A stretch of 64,000 nucleotides of DNA, taken from positions 1,550,001-1,614,000 of the forward strand of contig OY970334.1 in assembly GCA_963717445.1 (NCBI GenBank). Direction: 5' to 3'. The DNA comes from JAGVPT01 sp963717445. GTDB taxonomy: Bacteria > Bacteroidota > Ignavibacteria > UBA10030 > UBA8401. Each line of letters opens with the position of its first letter. Position 1 is the stretch's first letter. Below the pieces are notes generated by a model. It had not been told where the DNA came from. It was given only the letters and a program-made list of their open reading frames with translations, and did not search any database. Of this stretch, positions 52,587-61,358 are shown one piece after another. Made by a program: the position numbers and the translations under genes.

Positions 52587-53052
52587 TGATTGACGAATGA
52601 CGATTGCCGAATGTCGATTTATGAACTACTCGATTCGTTTCTTTTAGCTGTAATTCGCGAGGATGCGAGAATAGCAATTACCTCATCAACTTCTTGCAAT
52701 AAGTTCTTCACTCTCTTCTCCTGTATCAATTTTGATTCAACGACTAATTCAAGCCATAGCAAAGTTTCATCCGCCTCTTCTTCCGCTATTCCAATCTTGT
52801 TGATGAAATCTTTCCGTGAACGAGCTTTACATGCTGAATAATAATTCGCGGCTACCGATGTCCCCGAACGAAGTATTTGCTTTCCAATAACATTTCCAAC
52901 CATCGTTTTAGGCAAAGCTTGAACCAATGTAATGATGCGCAAAGCTAATGCCTTCAACCTGTTTTTTAAATCGTTCGCACCCATAATCTCCCCCCAAAAA
53001 GATATTGTATATGTTCAATATTCGCCAATCGGCATTGGTCATTCGTCAATCA
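52587..53052. mobile_element. Candidate element: four-helix-bundle gene between 24-bp inverted repeats
   Basis: The arms at 52587-52610 and 53029-53052 begin TGATTGACGAATGAC and match at 22 of 24 positions. They enclose only the four-helix-bundle gene. The outermost TGA of the right arm is also the stop codon of the MFS gene. No transposase is present. A mobile cassette moved in trans is proposed by analogy with the 23S rRNA intervening sequences that carry this protein family. Confidence 0.55.
52619..52984 (-). CDS. Four-helix-bundle protein (23S rRNA intervening-sequence family)
   Basis: 121 residues, four amphipathic helices. The family pattern is clear: LALRIITLVQALPKTM, QILRSGTSVAANYYSACKARSRKDFINKIGIAEEEADETLLWLE and the closing helix LLQEVDEVIAILASS. 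Relatives are found inside 23S rRNA intervening sequences of Leptospira and Coxiella and freely between genes in Bacteroidota. The function is unknown. The related Avd protein of diversity-generating retroelements shares this fold, but no reverse transcriptase is in the window. Confidence 0.9.
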   Translation of the reverse strand: MGANDLKNRLKALALRIITLVQALPKTMVGNVIGKQILRSGTSVAANYYSACKARSRKDFINKIGIAEEEADETLLWLELVVESKLIQEKRVKNLLQEVDEVIAILASSRITAKRNESSSS

Positions 53053-54390
53053 CTTCGCCGTGATTGTTTCCAGCCCGTGCGCGTGCGCCCCCGTTTCGCT
53101 CCTCCGTAATAATAATGCAAAGGTAAGTCCGAAAATACCGAGCATTGAAAACATGATCATGCTTGCAGTATACGATTGTGTGGAATCTCTCAGGAGACCG
53201 TTCAGCCATGGAAAGAGTGCAAGACCGAAATTCTGAATCATTGTCGTCAAGCCAAATGCGGTCCCCACACGGTTTTCCTCAACGATCAATGGAATCGACG
53301 GCCACATCGCAGCGGGAACCATGACAAATGCCGCCCCAAGAACGATCATCGGAAACGCGGGTGGAATCATTGTGAATGCCATCGACAAGAACGCCGGAAT
53401 CATCAAGATCGAGCCGATGACCATGACCGTTGCCCGACGCCCGAATCGATCAACCCATTGACCGAAGAACGGTGCAAAAACCATTGAGGCAAAAATAATG
53501 ATTGTCGTTGTACCGCCGGCGGTGCTAAACATATGAATGACGTTATAGAACACTTGATAGAAGAATCCTCCCTCGGAACCGGCGGTCATGGGGATTCCCC
53601 ATTTAGAGTTGAAGAAATCCGTCGAAAGTGCTGTGAACGGGAATATCGCCGAGTAGAATGTTACGCAGAGAAGCGTCACATACCAATAGGAAGGGTTGAA
53701 CCGTTTCACATCAGCAAGGACAATTTTGTCCCCGGCACCCTCGCCTTTTAACCCCAGTACCTTCTCCCCTTTTTTATCCAGTACTATAAAAAGCAAATTT
53801 GCCATGACGGAAATAACGCAAAATACCACCGCGGCCCAGAGAGCCATCTTATAGTTGCCGAAGTATTGAGCGATGAGCGCCTCAGTGTTGAAACTAAAAA
53901 GTGTTCCAAGACGGCTCACGGTCAAGCCGACTCCAAACGAAAATGCAAGTTCTTTTCCCTTAAACCATCGTGCAAAAATAGCACTTTGAGCGACAACCAG
54001 CGATTCAGAGCCCCATCCAAACACGAACCGCCCGGCATTAAGGATCAATATATTTGGCGCTATGGCAACGATCGCCGCGCCAACTGTAACAAGAAGCGAG
54101 AAAAGCAAACTCGCCCTCCTCGTGCCGATTTTGTCGATGAGCAATCCTCCGATAAAGACGGAGAGAATCGCAGCAACGCTGTACAACGTATACATTTGTC
54201 CGATTGCTTCGCGACCCACACCGAGAGCTTCGATAAGGGTAGGTGCAATGGCACCGACGCTATCGTACGCAAAATAGCTCCCGAATGTCAACAGACTCAC
54301 GGTGAAGAGAACGCCGTATCGATATGGACGCCGTGAAGGGTGCCAGAAAGTTTGAGTTGCCGTTGTGTTTTCGTCCATAATAATGTTCAC
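53050..54390 (-). CDS. MFS transporter of unknown substrate
   Basis: 446 residues with about 12 helices. LLIDKIGTRRASLL between helices 2 and 3 is the MFS loop signature, and GQWVDRFGRRATVM repeats it in the second half. The overall pattern (PTLIEALGVGREAIGQMYTLYSVA) resembles MFSD1-like or oxalate/formate-type members; no substrate can be named. The start is GTG 54390, or ATG four codons later, and neither has a strong Shine-Dalgarno. The stop lies in the right arm of the four-helix-bundle element. Confidence 0.85.
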   Translation of the reverse strand: MNIIMDENTTATQTFWHPSRRPYRYGVLFTVSLLTFGSYFAYDSVGAIAPTLIEALGVGREAIGQMYTLYSVAAILSVFIGGLLIDKIGTRRASLLFSLLVTVGAAIVAIAPNILILNAGRFVFGWGSESLVVAQSAIFARWFKGKELAFSFGVGLTVSRLGTLFSFNTEALIAQYFGNYKMALWAAVVFCVISVMANLLFIVLDKKGEKVLGLKGEGAGDKIVLADVKRFNPSYWYVTLLCVTFYSAIFPFTALSTDFFNSKWGIPMTAGSEGGFFYQVFYNVIHMFSTAGGTTTIIIFASMVFAPFFGQWVDRFGRRATVMVIGSILMIPAFLSMAFTMIPPAFPMIVLGAAFVMVPAAMWPSIPLIVEENRVGTAFGLTTMIQNFGLALFPWLNGLLRDSTQSYTASMIMFSMLGIFGLTFALLLRRSETGAHAHGLETITAK

Positions 54391-54408
54391 CGCTTTCGTT
54401 TATTGGGT

Positions 54409-54481
54409 AATCCACAAAGTTCACGAAGGACACGAAGAAAAATGGAGTTAACCATCGTGCTCTTCGTGTTCTTAGTGGATT
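54409..54481. repeat. Dispersed inverted repeat of the 'CACGAAG' family
   Basis: The left part AATCCACAAAGTTCACGAAG (54409-54428, continuing to about 54437) and the right part ending CTTAGTGGATT (54471-54481) are reverse complements at about 23 of 29 positions. It lies between the MFS gene and pepD. Similar hairpins are scattered in many environmental genomes. Confidence 0.6.
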
Positions 54482-54504
54482 CCTTAATCATCTAACGTAA
54501 GTTA

Positions 54505-55962
54505 TTAATTCACATTTTTCAGAATTCCAAGCAGAAAATTCCAGAACTTCTCTACAGTATCGATGTAAATTTTCTCATCGGGGGAGTGAACTCCTTCGAG
54601 CGTTGGTCCGAACGAAACCATATCCATGCCCGGAAATTTCTCGCCGATGATGCCGCATTCAAGTCCCGCGTGAATGGCTTTGACTTCCGGCTCCTTTCCA
54701 TACAGAGATTGATACGTAGATTTAGCAACTTTTAAAATATGCGAATCGAGGTTGGGTTTCCAGCCGGGATAGCCTTCGGCACGCACAACTTTCGCTCCGC
54801 CGAGTTCGAAGACTGCCGAGACGTTCTGAAGAATCTCATCGATCTCTGAGGCAACAGAACTTCGCTGGCTGGTTGTAAGAACGACTTTGTTCTTTTCCGT
54901 TCGAATGATCGCTACGTTAGTAGAGGTTTCGACTAAACCCGGAATGTCTACGCTCATTTTGACGACACCGTGCGGCAGAGCGGCAATCGTCTGAGTCAGC
55001 ATCCTCCATTGCGCCTTTTTGACAACCTTTCCTTTCTTCTTCACTTGAACCTCATCCATGGTAATTGAAAGGTCCGGTTCCACGGTCGCCAGCTCGGCTT
55101 TCACAATAGAATTCCATTGTTCAACTATCGCTCGTGCCTTTTTGATATTGCTCTTGGGGATATAGACCAACGCTTCAGCTTCGCGGGGTATGGCGTTGCT
55201 TTTGTTTCCCCCTTCAATCATTGAAAGCCGTGCATCCACTTTTTCGAGTGCGATGAGAACGCGGTTGAGTATCTTGATCGAATTACCACGGCCTTTATCG
55301 ATTTCTAATCCCGAGTGGCCGCCGCGCAGACCCTTCACATGAAGCGCTACGGGTAATGATTCACCTGGAGCGTTTTTGAAACTCATGTTCCATGTACCGA
55401 CGGTATTCCGCCCTCCCGAGCAACCGACATACAGAGCGCCTTCTTCTTCAGAGTCGAGGTTCATCAATGTTTTGCTTTCGAGCTGGCCCGGCCTCAAATT
55501 ATTCGCGCCGGTCAATCCGGTTTCTTCATCAACGGTGAAGAGAAACTCAAGCGCGCCGTGAACGAGCGATTTGGCCTCCATAATGGCAAGATTCGTGGCC
55601 ACGGCGACGCCGTTGTCTGCGCCGAGCGTCGTTCCGTTCGCCATGATGACGTTTCCCTTGCGAACCAACTCAATCGGATCTTTTTCGAAATCGTGTGCCG
55701 TCTCCTTATTCTTTTCGCAGACCATATCGAGATGCCCCTGAAGGCAAATGCTCGCCGCGTTCTCGCGCCCCGGAGAAGCAGGTTTCTTGACGACAACATT
55801 CAAGAATTTATCCTGCTTTACCTCAAGCCCTAGACTTTTAGCCGTTTGCACGATGTACGCGGATATTTGTTTTTCATTCTTCGAGCCGCGAGGAATTTTG
55901 CTGATCTCTGCAAAATATTTCCACACCAGCTCGGGCTTTAATCCTTCAATTGCGCTAGACAT
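54505..55962 (-). CDS. pepD: Aminoacyl-histidine dipeptidase (M20 family)
   Basis: 485 residues, cytoplasmic. Metal-site motifs: LQGHLDMVCEK (His, Asp), LGADNGVAVA (bridging Asp), VDEETGLTGA (catalytic Glu-Glu) and later MVSFGPTLEGVHSPDE (His). The length and order are those of PepD, which cuts Xaa-His and other dipeptides. AAAGGG precedes the ATG. A peptide transporter (56647) and proline dehydrogenase (58758) nearby suggest use of imported peptides. Confidence 0.95.
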   Translation of the reverse strand: MSSAIEGLKPELVWKYFAEISKIPRGSKNEKQISAYIVQTAKSLGLEVKQDKFLNVVVKKPASPGRENAASICLQGHLDMVCEKNKETAHDFEKDPIELVRKGNVIMANGTTLGADNGVAVATNLAIMEAKSLVHGALEFLFTVDEETGLTGANNLRPGQLESKTLMNLDSEEEGALYVGCSGGRNTVGTWNMSFKNAPGESLPVALHVKGLRGGHSGLEIDKGRGNSIKILNRVLIALEKVDARLSMIEGGNKSNAIPREAEALVYIPKSNIKKARAIVEQWNSIVKAELATVEPDLSITMDEVQVKKKGKVVKKAQWRMLTQTIAALPHGVVKMSVDIPGLVETSTNVAIIRTEKNKVVLTTSQRSSVASEIDEILQNVSAVFELGGAKVVRAEGYPGWKPNLDSHILKVAKSTYQSLYGKEPEVKAIHAGLECGIIGEKFPGMDMVSFGPTLEGVHSPDEKIYIDTVEKFWNFLLGILKNVN

Positions 55963-56020
55963 TATTTTACCCTTTCATCATTTAGTACAGGTTTTAGACT
56001 CAATGACAAAATCCATTAAT

Positions 56021-56416
56021 TCACGTTTTACTCTTTTCGAAGAGCCTCTCATCATTCATTTTTCCGTTGAGCAACAAGGATTGGGACTCGTCAAGTCTTC
56101 GGATAAACAGACCGATCCGTTCGTAGAGTGAATCCACTTCTTCACCGAAATTTTCTCCCATCTTCCGACCGATATCACGCACTGTCGTGCTCCCGTCACA
56201 GGCATTCCAAACGTAACTGCCGTACTTGTCGAGCTTTAAACGGATGTAGGGTTTTGCGAGCAACGGGATAACCCAGCGGATGATCCACTGATTTTGAAAC
56301 TTCGGGACTAGAAGGGTCACCAATCCCTCCTTGTCTGTTTCCGATCGGGTATTCCGAATCGGTTTTAAGTCAAGAAGATTCAGCGCCCGCGCGGTATCGG
56401 AATTCACATGTTTCAC
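56021..56416 (-). CDS. PqqD-like peptide-binding protein, orphan
   Basis: 131 residues from GTG 56416; the start is uncertain because no Shine-Dalgarno is seen. Residues 75-125 hold the PqqD fold (YGSYVWNACDGSTTVRDIGR ... FIRRLDES). The N-terminal ~70 residues include a hydrophobic stretch (WVIPLLAKPYIRLKLDK). PqqD proteins present precursor peptides to radical-SAM enzymes in RiPP pathways, but no such enzyme or precursor is adjacent. A MITE lies directly upstream. Confidence 0.75.
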   Translation of the reverse strand: MKHVNSDTARALNLLDLKPIRNTRSETDKEGLVTLLVPKFQNQWIIRWVIPLLAKPYIRLKLDKYGSYVWNACDGSTTVRDIGRKMGENFGEEVDSLYERIGLFIRRLDESQSLLLNGKMNDERLFEKSKT

Positions 56417-56436
56417 AAAGAATAATGATCCTACCT

Positions 56437-56583
56437 AGTGTCCTAATTTGCCAGCCAAGTCATGGTGAGCGAACTCTCACGAAGTGATGCCTTCGGCAGA
56501 ACCATGACAAACAACTGAACGTCCTTCGACTTCGCTCAGGACGACCATTGAATATTTTCTTTCAAAAACCAAATTAGGACACT
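56437..56583. mobile_element. MITE-like element with perfect 14-bp TIRs and 4-bp target duplication
   Basis: AGTGTCCTAATTTG (56437-56450) and CAAATTAGGACACT (56570-56583) are exact reverse complements, and ACCT flanks both ends (56433-56436, 56584-56587). Inside are TCATGGT/ACCATGA (56459-56465/56502-56508) and the dispersed CGTCCTTCGACTTCGCTCAG hairpin. There is no coding capacity. Confidence 0.75.
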
Positions 56584-56646
56584 ACCTGATCCCACAATGT
56601 GCTGAAGCCCAATACGGGTTCGGTCAAAATTCAAGACAACGATGCT

Positions 56647-58692
56647 TCAAAATACTGCCGTAGGCGGCGCCGGGTCTTCGGGCTTGCCCGCATTTTGAAG
56701 CGGAATTTGCACCAGAAGCCATCCGATGGCCAGAAATATAAGAAGACTTACACTGAACGGAAACGGCAAAAACGAGAACATTGACGGCAACGCATCGGCA
56801 TATTTGATCTCAAAAAATGCAAGCCCCGCAAACAAAAGGCCGATGAGTGCCTCACCCGCTATTAATCCGGCTGCAATGAGTACGCCGGTGTTTTCAACAC
56901 GGGCTTTCTGAGCGTCGTTGTGTTTCTTCTTCTCGTTCAACCTATCGACAATTCCTTTAATAACACCGCCGATGAATATCGCAAATGTGGTTTCAAGCGG
57001 CAGATACATTCCCACGCTCACAAGCATCGGACTTTTCACCTGCATCAAAATAAACCCTAGTCCCATCAACATACCGACAATGATCAGAGGCCACGCCATT
57101 TGGCCGCCGACGATACCCTGCGACAAGAGGGCCATGAGACTTGCCTGGGGAGCGGGGAGTGCCTTGCCTCCGAACCCCGTTCCGCCCGTGTTGATGTCGC
57201 CTTGATGCAGAACGACAAGGGGAATGAACATGACGAGCGATGCGAGAGCGACTCCGACTAAATCTCCAACTTGCATTTTCCACGGTGTTCCGCCGAGGAT
57301 ATGGCCGACTTTCAGGTCTTGCAGCATCTCACCCGCAACGGCAGCGGAAACACAGACAACGGCGGCGACCCCGAGAACGGCAGCAACGCCGGATGATCCT
57401 TTCATTCCGAGAGCGACCATCAACAACGCTGCCACCAGCAGCGTTGACAAGGTCAACCCGCTGATGGGATTATTGCTCGAGCCGATGATCCCGACTAGGT
57501 AGCCGGACACCGCCGCAAAAAAGAATCCGGCAACGATCATCACGATCGTGGCAACAAGCGCCGCCACAATATCCTGGGCAAAATAATCGTAGATGAAAAA
57601 CGTAGCTACCGCGGCCACGAGTATCCCGAACATAACCCATTTGAAACTCAGGTCCTGCTCGGTCCGTTTTTCAACATGTTCGCCGGCAGCGGCCTTCTTC
57701 ACATCGCCGACAGAGCGCCCGATACCCGTGATCAAACTCTTTCTCATGCGAAATAACGTATATCCTGCACTCACAAGCATGCCGCCGATCGCAATCGGAC
57801 GGACGATAAACCGCCACACGTTATCCGCCAAAGCGATCCACGAGTCGTTTGTCGGAGCATTCATAGTTGGCATCAGGGTCGGGCCGATGAAATAGGTCAG
57901 GATCGGCACAAAGAGTCCCCAGGCGATCAAGCCGCCGCTAAAATTCAACGAAGAAAGTTTCGGGCCGATGATATAGCCGACACCGATGTAGGCGGGGCTC
58001 ACGGCCGGTGAGCTGAGAAAAAGGCCGCTTTGTGCGGTGGCGTTCCCGCTGTCACGCAACCCGATTGTCGCTTTGGAGAATGCGACAAAGTTTTCCCATG
58101 CCGCCGAGAAAATATTAAATTGAACCGCCGATTGAATCAATGCACCGATGCCCATCGCGCTGAAAAGAAATTTTGCACCCGTACCGCCGCCGCGTCCTGC
58201 CTTATGAATTTCGGATGCGGCAACAGATTCAGGAAACGGCAGCTCAACATCCTCCACCATCACTCGTCGAAGCAATGCAACAAACATAATTCCCAACACA
58301 CCGCCGACAAACATGATAACGGTGGAAATAAGATAATGGCCGGCTGTCGCAAAGTTGGGCCATATCCCCGCGATGAAAAATGCAGGAATGGTGAATATCG
58401 CCCCGGCAGCAATCGACTCGCCGATGGAGCCCACAGTTCGGGCGAAGTTCTCTTCAAGGATTGAGCCTTTCATTAAACGCAACAGTGCCATTCCGATCAC
58501 CGCAGCCGGATACGTTGCAGCGATTGTCATACCGGCCTTCAATCCAAGGTATGCATTTGCAGCGCCGAGAATGACGCACATGACAAGCCCGATCAGGAGC
58601 GCGCGGATGGAAAACTCCGTCATTGATGTTTCCGCCGGAACATACGGTCTGAATGCCGACGCGTCGCTTCCTGTGGATGTTGTTTCAGCCAT
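56647..58692 (-). CDS. OPT-family oligopeptide transporter
   Basis: 681 residues with about 15-16 membrane helices. The opening RALLIGLVMCVILGAANAYLGLKAGMTIAATYPAAVIGMALLR (in parts) and GSILEENFARTVGSIGESIAAGAIFTIPAFFI (in parts) are diagnostic of the prokaryotic OPT branch. So are G-Y-L-V-G-I-I-G-S-S-N-N-P-I-S-G and G-E-M-L-Q-D-L-K-V-G-H-I-L-G-G-T-P. Members carry peptides or metal chelates by proton symport. AGAAGGAGA precedes the ATG. Confidence 0.93.
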   Translation of the reverse strand: MAETTSTGSDASAFRPYVPAETSMTEFSIRALLIGLVMCVILGAANAYLGLKAGMTIAATYPAAVIGMALLRLMKGSILEENFARTVGSIGESIAAGAIFTIPAFFIAGIWPNFATAGHYLISTVIMFVGGVLGIMFVALLRRVMVEDVELPFPESVAASEIHKAGRGGGTGAKFLFSAMGIGALIQSAVQFNIFSAAWENFVAFSKATIGLRDSGNATAQSGLFLSSPAVSPAYIGVGYIIGPKLSSLNFSGGLIAWGLFVPILTYFIGPTLMPTMNAPTNDSWIALADNVWRFIVRPIAIGGMLVSAGYTLFRMRKSLITGIGRSVGDVKKAAAGEHVEKRTEQDLSFKWVMFGILVAAVATFFIYDYFAQDIVAALVATIVMIVAGFFFAAVSGYLVGIIGSSNNPISGLTLSTLLVAALLMVALGMKGSSGVAAVLGVAAVVCVSAAVAGEMLQDLKVGHILGGTPWKMQVGDLVGVALASLVMFIPLVVLHQGDINTGGTGFGGKALPAPQASLMALLSQGIVGGQMAWPLIIVGMLMGLGFILMQVKSPMLVSVGMYLPLETTFAIFIGGVIKGIVDRLNEKKKHNDAQKARVENTGVLIAAGLIAGEALIGLLFAGLAFFEIKYADALPSMFSFLPFPFSVSLLIFLAIGWLLVQIPLQNAGKPEDPAPPTAVF

Positions 58693-58757
58693 AATACTCT
58701 CCTTCTATAAATAGTGAATGACGAACCGATGGTGCGGGATTCTCCTCCCGCCGGCAT

Positions 58758-59660
58758 TTATGAGTCACCCAAGAAAATACTTTTCATGACATACCCGGCC
58801 ATCTGCGGGTTTTCTTTCAGGCGGCGCACGGAATACGCGTACCAACGTTTTCCGTACGGCGTATACACACGAAGCCGGTGCCCGTCGCGAATCAATTCAT
58901 TGCGCTTTTCGCCGCGGACGCCGAGCAGCATTTGAAATTCGTACTCGCTCGGCAATAATTTCATCTCCCCGATTGTGGCTTTCGCCGCGTTGAGCAACAG
59001 GTCATCGTGTGTTGCTATCCCGACATAGCATCGTGCGTCAAGCAATATCCCGAGCAAACGAAGATAATTCTGCTGGATCTCCTCTTTACCTTTGAACGCG
59101 ATTTCGGTAGGCTCGTCATAAATGCCTTTGCAGAGCCGAACCTTTGCTTGCTCTTCGGCAAGCTGTCGGATATCATTCTCGCTTCTCCTGAGACACGCTT
59201 GAATCACGATGCCGACGTTTGAATATTTTTCCTTAACGGCGTGAAATATCTTCAGCGTATCGTCGGTGCATGTGTGGTCTTCCATGTCGATGCGCACAAA
59301 ATTATTTTGAGTCCTGGCTGCGTCAAGAATTTCTTCAACGTTCGACCGACAAAACCCGGTATCGATCTTAAGGCCGAGCTGCGTCAACTTGACCGAGATG
59401 TTGGAATTGAGCTTGTTGCGGGCGATCGTTGCAAGCACCCGTTTGCATTCTTCCCGCGCCGCGACCGCTTCTTCGCGGGTGGTGATGTCCTCACCGAGAA
59501 CATCGACTGTTGCCATAGCGTTGCCGGCGTTCAACGTTTTCACCGTGCGGATTGCGTCTTCAAGCTCTTCCCCGGCGATATACGGTTTGGCAAATCGGGC
59601 GACAATAGGTTTCGGAATTAATGGGAGAAGCGATACAATGAATTGATTGAAAATGTTCAT
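58758..59660 (-). CDS. Proline dehydrogenase (short bacterial form)
   Basis: 300 residues, FAD-dependent TIM barrel. Family signs: VTLGED-like VDVLGEDITTREEA, NISVKLTQLGL, VRIDMEDHTCTDDTL, VIQACLRRSENDI, RLCKGIY and the C-terminal VRVYTPYG-x2-W-x2-Y-x2-RRLKENPQ. It oxidises proline to pyrroline-5-carboxylate at the membrane. It starts 6 bp after the MuiA-type gene and is 65 bp from the peptide transporter. Confidence 0.93.
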   Translation of the reverse strand: MNIFNQFIVSLLPLIPKPIVARFAKPYIAGEELEDAIRTVKTLNAGNAMATVDVLGEDITTREEAVAAREECKRVLATIARNKLNSNISVKLTQLGLKIDTGFCRSNVEEILDAARTQNNFVRIDMEDHTCTDDTLKIFHAVKEKYSNVGIVIQACLRRSENDIRQLAEEQAKVRLCKGIYDEPTEIAFKGKEEIQQNYLRLLGILLDARCYVGIATHDDLLLNAAKATIGEMKLLPSEYEFQMLLGVRGEKRNELIRDGHRLRVYTPYGKRWYAYSVRRLKENPQMAGYVMKSIFLGDS

Positions 59661-59666
59661 TCAGTC

Positions 59667-61304
59667 TTATTCGAGTCCTGATACGGCGGTTCCTTGTGGA
59701 TATTCAACGTTGAATTTCAGGCTCCAGTTTTTTTTCTCGCCGGGGGCCAACGTCATTGTCCAATGTAAGAATCCCTGATCATCCGGACGAATTTCTTTGT
59801 CGGTCGGTTCAACCTGTTCGACAACAATTTTTTCGTTCTGCGACACCGGCAATTGATCTTGTACCGAGACCGTTTCCTCTGTTTTCTTGGTATTCTCCAA
59901 TGTGAAGCTAAACTCGTACGTTACCCTGACATTCTTAGTAAATGTCCCCGTGTAATCGGTGAATTTGTTAACCAGCTTCCGCTCGATTTTAACGGCCGGG
60001 TCGATGCCGAGATACGCATCGAACGTCTCATTCGGCGAAACCATTTTCATCGACAACGTTGCGACGAAATCGTTGTTGGAAAAAATATTTGCCTTACCGC
60101 CAAGAAACGGGGCATCGGTCGTATTCTTGATGACAGCTTTTACATAAACGAACGGCGATAGTTTCGGCGTGGAGAAATAAGAAAAGTCGGCGTGCAATTT
60201 GTCGATTGCGATCGTCACGTTGTGTGTCACGTTGTCCGACGGGATGGTCGATTGTGAGGGAATGTGGAACACCGCTGAGGTAGTCTGGGTTTCGACCTCT
60301 GCAGCCGGCGCTTCCATCTGCGGCAAGGCTCCGCCTGGGGCAGATTGAGCGGACACTACGACTTCATTATATGCTGACCGGGGCGGAGCGTTTGAACGGC
60401 TCTTTTCCATCACGCTCACAGGTTCTACAATTTTGAGATACCACGGAAGCAATTCCGGCTTCACTCCCCCCACGTCGGGACGGGCAGTTGACAAAGAAAC
60501 GTCAACATCCGTCCAGTCTTCCCCGGTGTTTTGTTGAATGAATCCATAGTAATCCAGCTCGACATCTTGCGAGCCCGTTGATACACGCACATCGTACTGC
60601 GGGTACCAAAAAGCACCTCTCACAACGTACGTCGGAAAGAGCCGAACCTCGCCCGCTTTCTCCACCTGAACCCCAACGACGATATTCTTCACCGACCTCC
60701 TGGTGTGCAGAGAGATTTGATGGATCTGCTTTTCCAGGGCATCGATTTTATTTTGAATATCGGAACGGCCGCTAACAATTTTACGCTGCTCGGCAAAATT
60801 CTTGTTCAAGTTCGAGTCGAAAAAAGCGAGCACCTTTTGCCAATCCTCAATCGTCGGCCTCTGCACTTTTAGATCCTTGTTGATATTATCGGCGGTTTGC
60901 GCCTTGATTTGCAGTATGAAATCGCGTTCGGTACTCAGGATGCTCATACGGTCGTTGAGTTCGTTTACCTCAGCTTGCAACTCCTGGACGTTCGATTGCA
61001 GCGTGCGTATTCGTTCTTCAGGAATTGTGTCGAGGAACGTCGTTTCAACGTGGACATCCACGATCTTCGCGCCGGCGGCTTCGCCGGAAACACGGACTGA
61101 TTGGTCGATAATATTTGCGGGAAGGTTGCTGAATGAAAGAACATAATTTCCCGGTTGAAGTGAAACCTGTCCCATGCGCGTCACCGCTGCCCGGTCGTTG
61201 TACACCGTCACCGAAGTGACCGTTGAAGGCAATACCGCAGGTCCGGCAGCAAACAATTGCCCTGCGGTAAACCATATCAGGAGAAGGCTACTTTTCACGT
61301 TCAT
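59667..61304 (-). CDS. MuiA-like protein (DUF4140/DUF4139), exported
   Basis: 545 residues. Signal peptide 1-19. Residues 27-120 are DUF4140 (VTSVTVYNDRAAVTRMGQVSLQPGNYVLSFSNLP, in parts). Residues 95-215 form a coiled coil. Residues about 220-545 are DUF4139 (WYPQYDVRV, GFIQQNTGEDWTDVDVSLSTARP, LKFNVEYPQG). The family is called mucoidy-inhibitor A in Proteobacteria, but its molecular role is unknown. It is probably periplasmic or surface attached. Confidence 0.9.
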   Translation of the reverse strand: MNVKSSLLLIWFTAGQLFAAGPAVLPSTVTSVTVYNDRAAVTRMGQVSLQPGNYVLSFSNLPANIIDQSVRVSGEAAGAKIVDVHVETTFLDTIPEERIRTLQSNVQELQAEVNELNDRMSILSTERDFILQIKAQTADNINKDLKVQRPTIEDWQKVLAFFDSNLNKNFAEQRKIVSGRSDIQNKIDALEKQIHQISLHTRRSVKNIVVGVQVEKAGEVRLFPTYVVRGAFWYPQYDVRVSTGSQDVELDYYGFIQQNTGEDWTDVDVSLSTARPDVGGVKPELLPWYLKIVEPVSVMEKSRSNAPPRSAYNEVVVSAQSAPGGALPQMEAPAAEVETQTTSAVFHIPSQSTIPSDNVTHNVTIAIDKLHADFSYFSTPKLSPFVYVKAVIKNTTDAPFLGGKANIFSNNDFVATLSMKMVSPNETFDAYLGIDPAVKIERKLVNKFTDYTGTFTKNVRVTYEFSFTLENTKKTEETVSVQDQLPVSQNEKIVVEQVEPTDKEIRPDDQGFLHWTMTLAPGEKKNWSLKFNVEYPQGTAVSGLE

Positions 61305-61358
61305 TCCAATCCTGTGTGCTGGAAGCGGTACTGTCGTTCAGCCAGGTGCACCGCAACT

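Noticed and set aside
52619..52984. Diversity-generating retroelement (Avd-like protein)
   Set aside because: The fold is related, but no reverse transcriptase, template repeat or variable repeat is found in the window.
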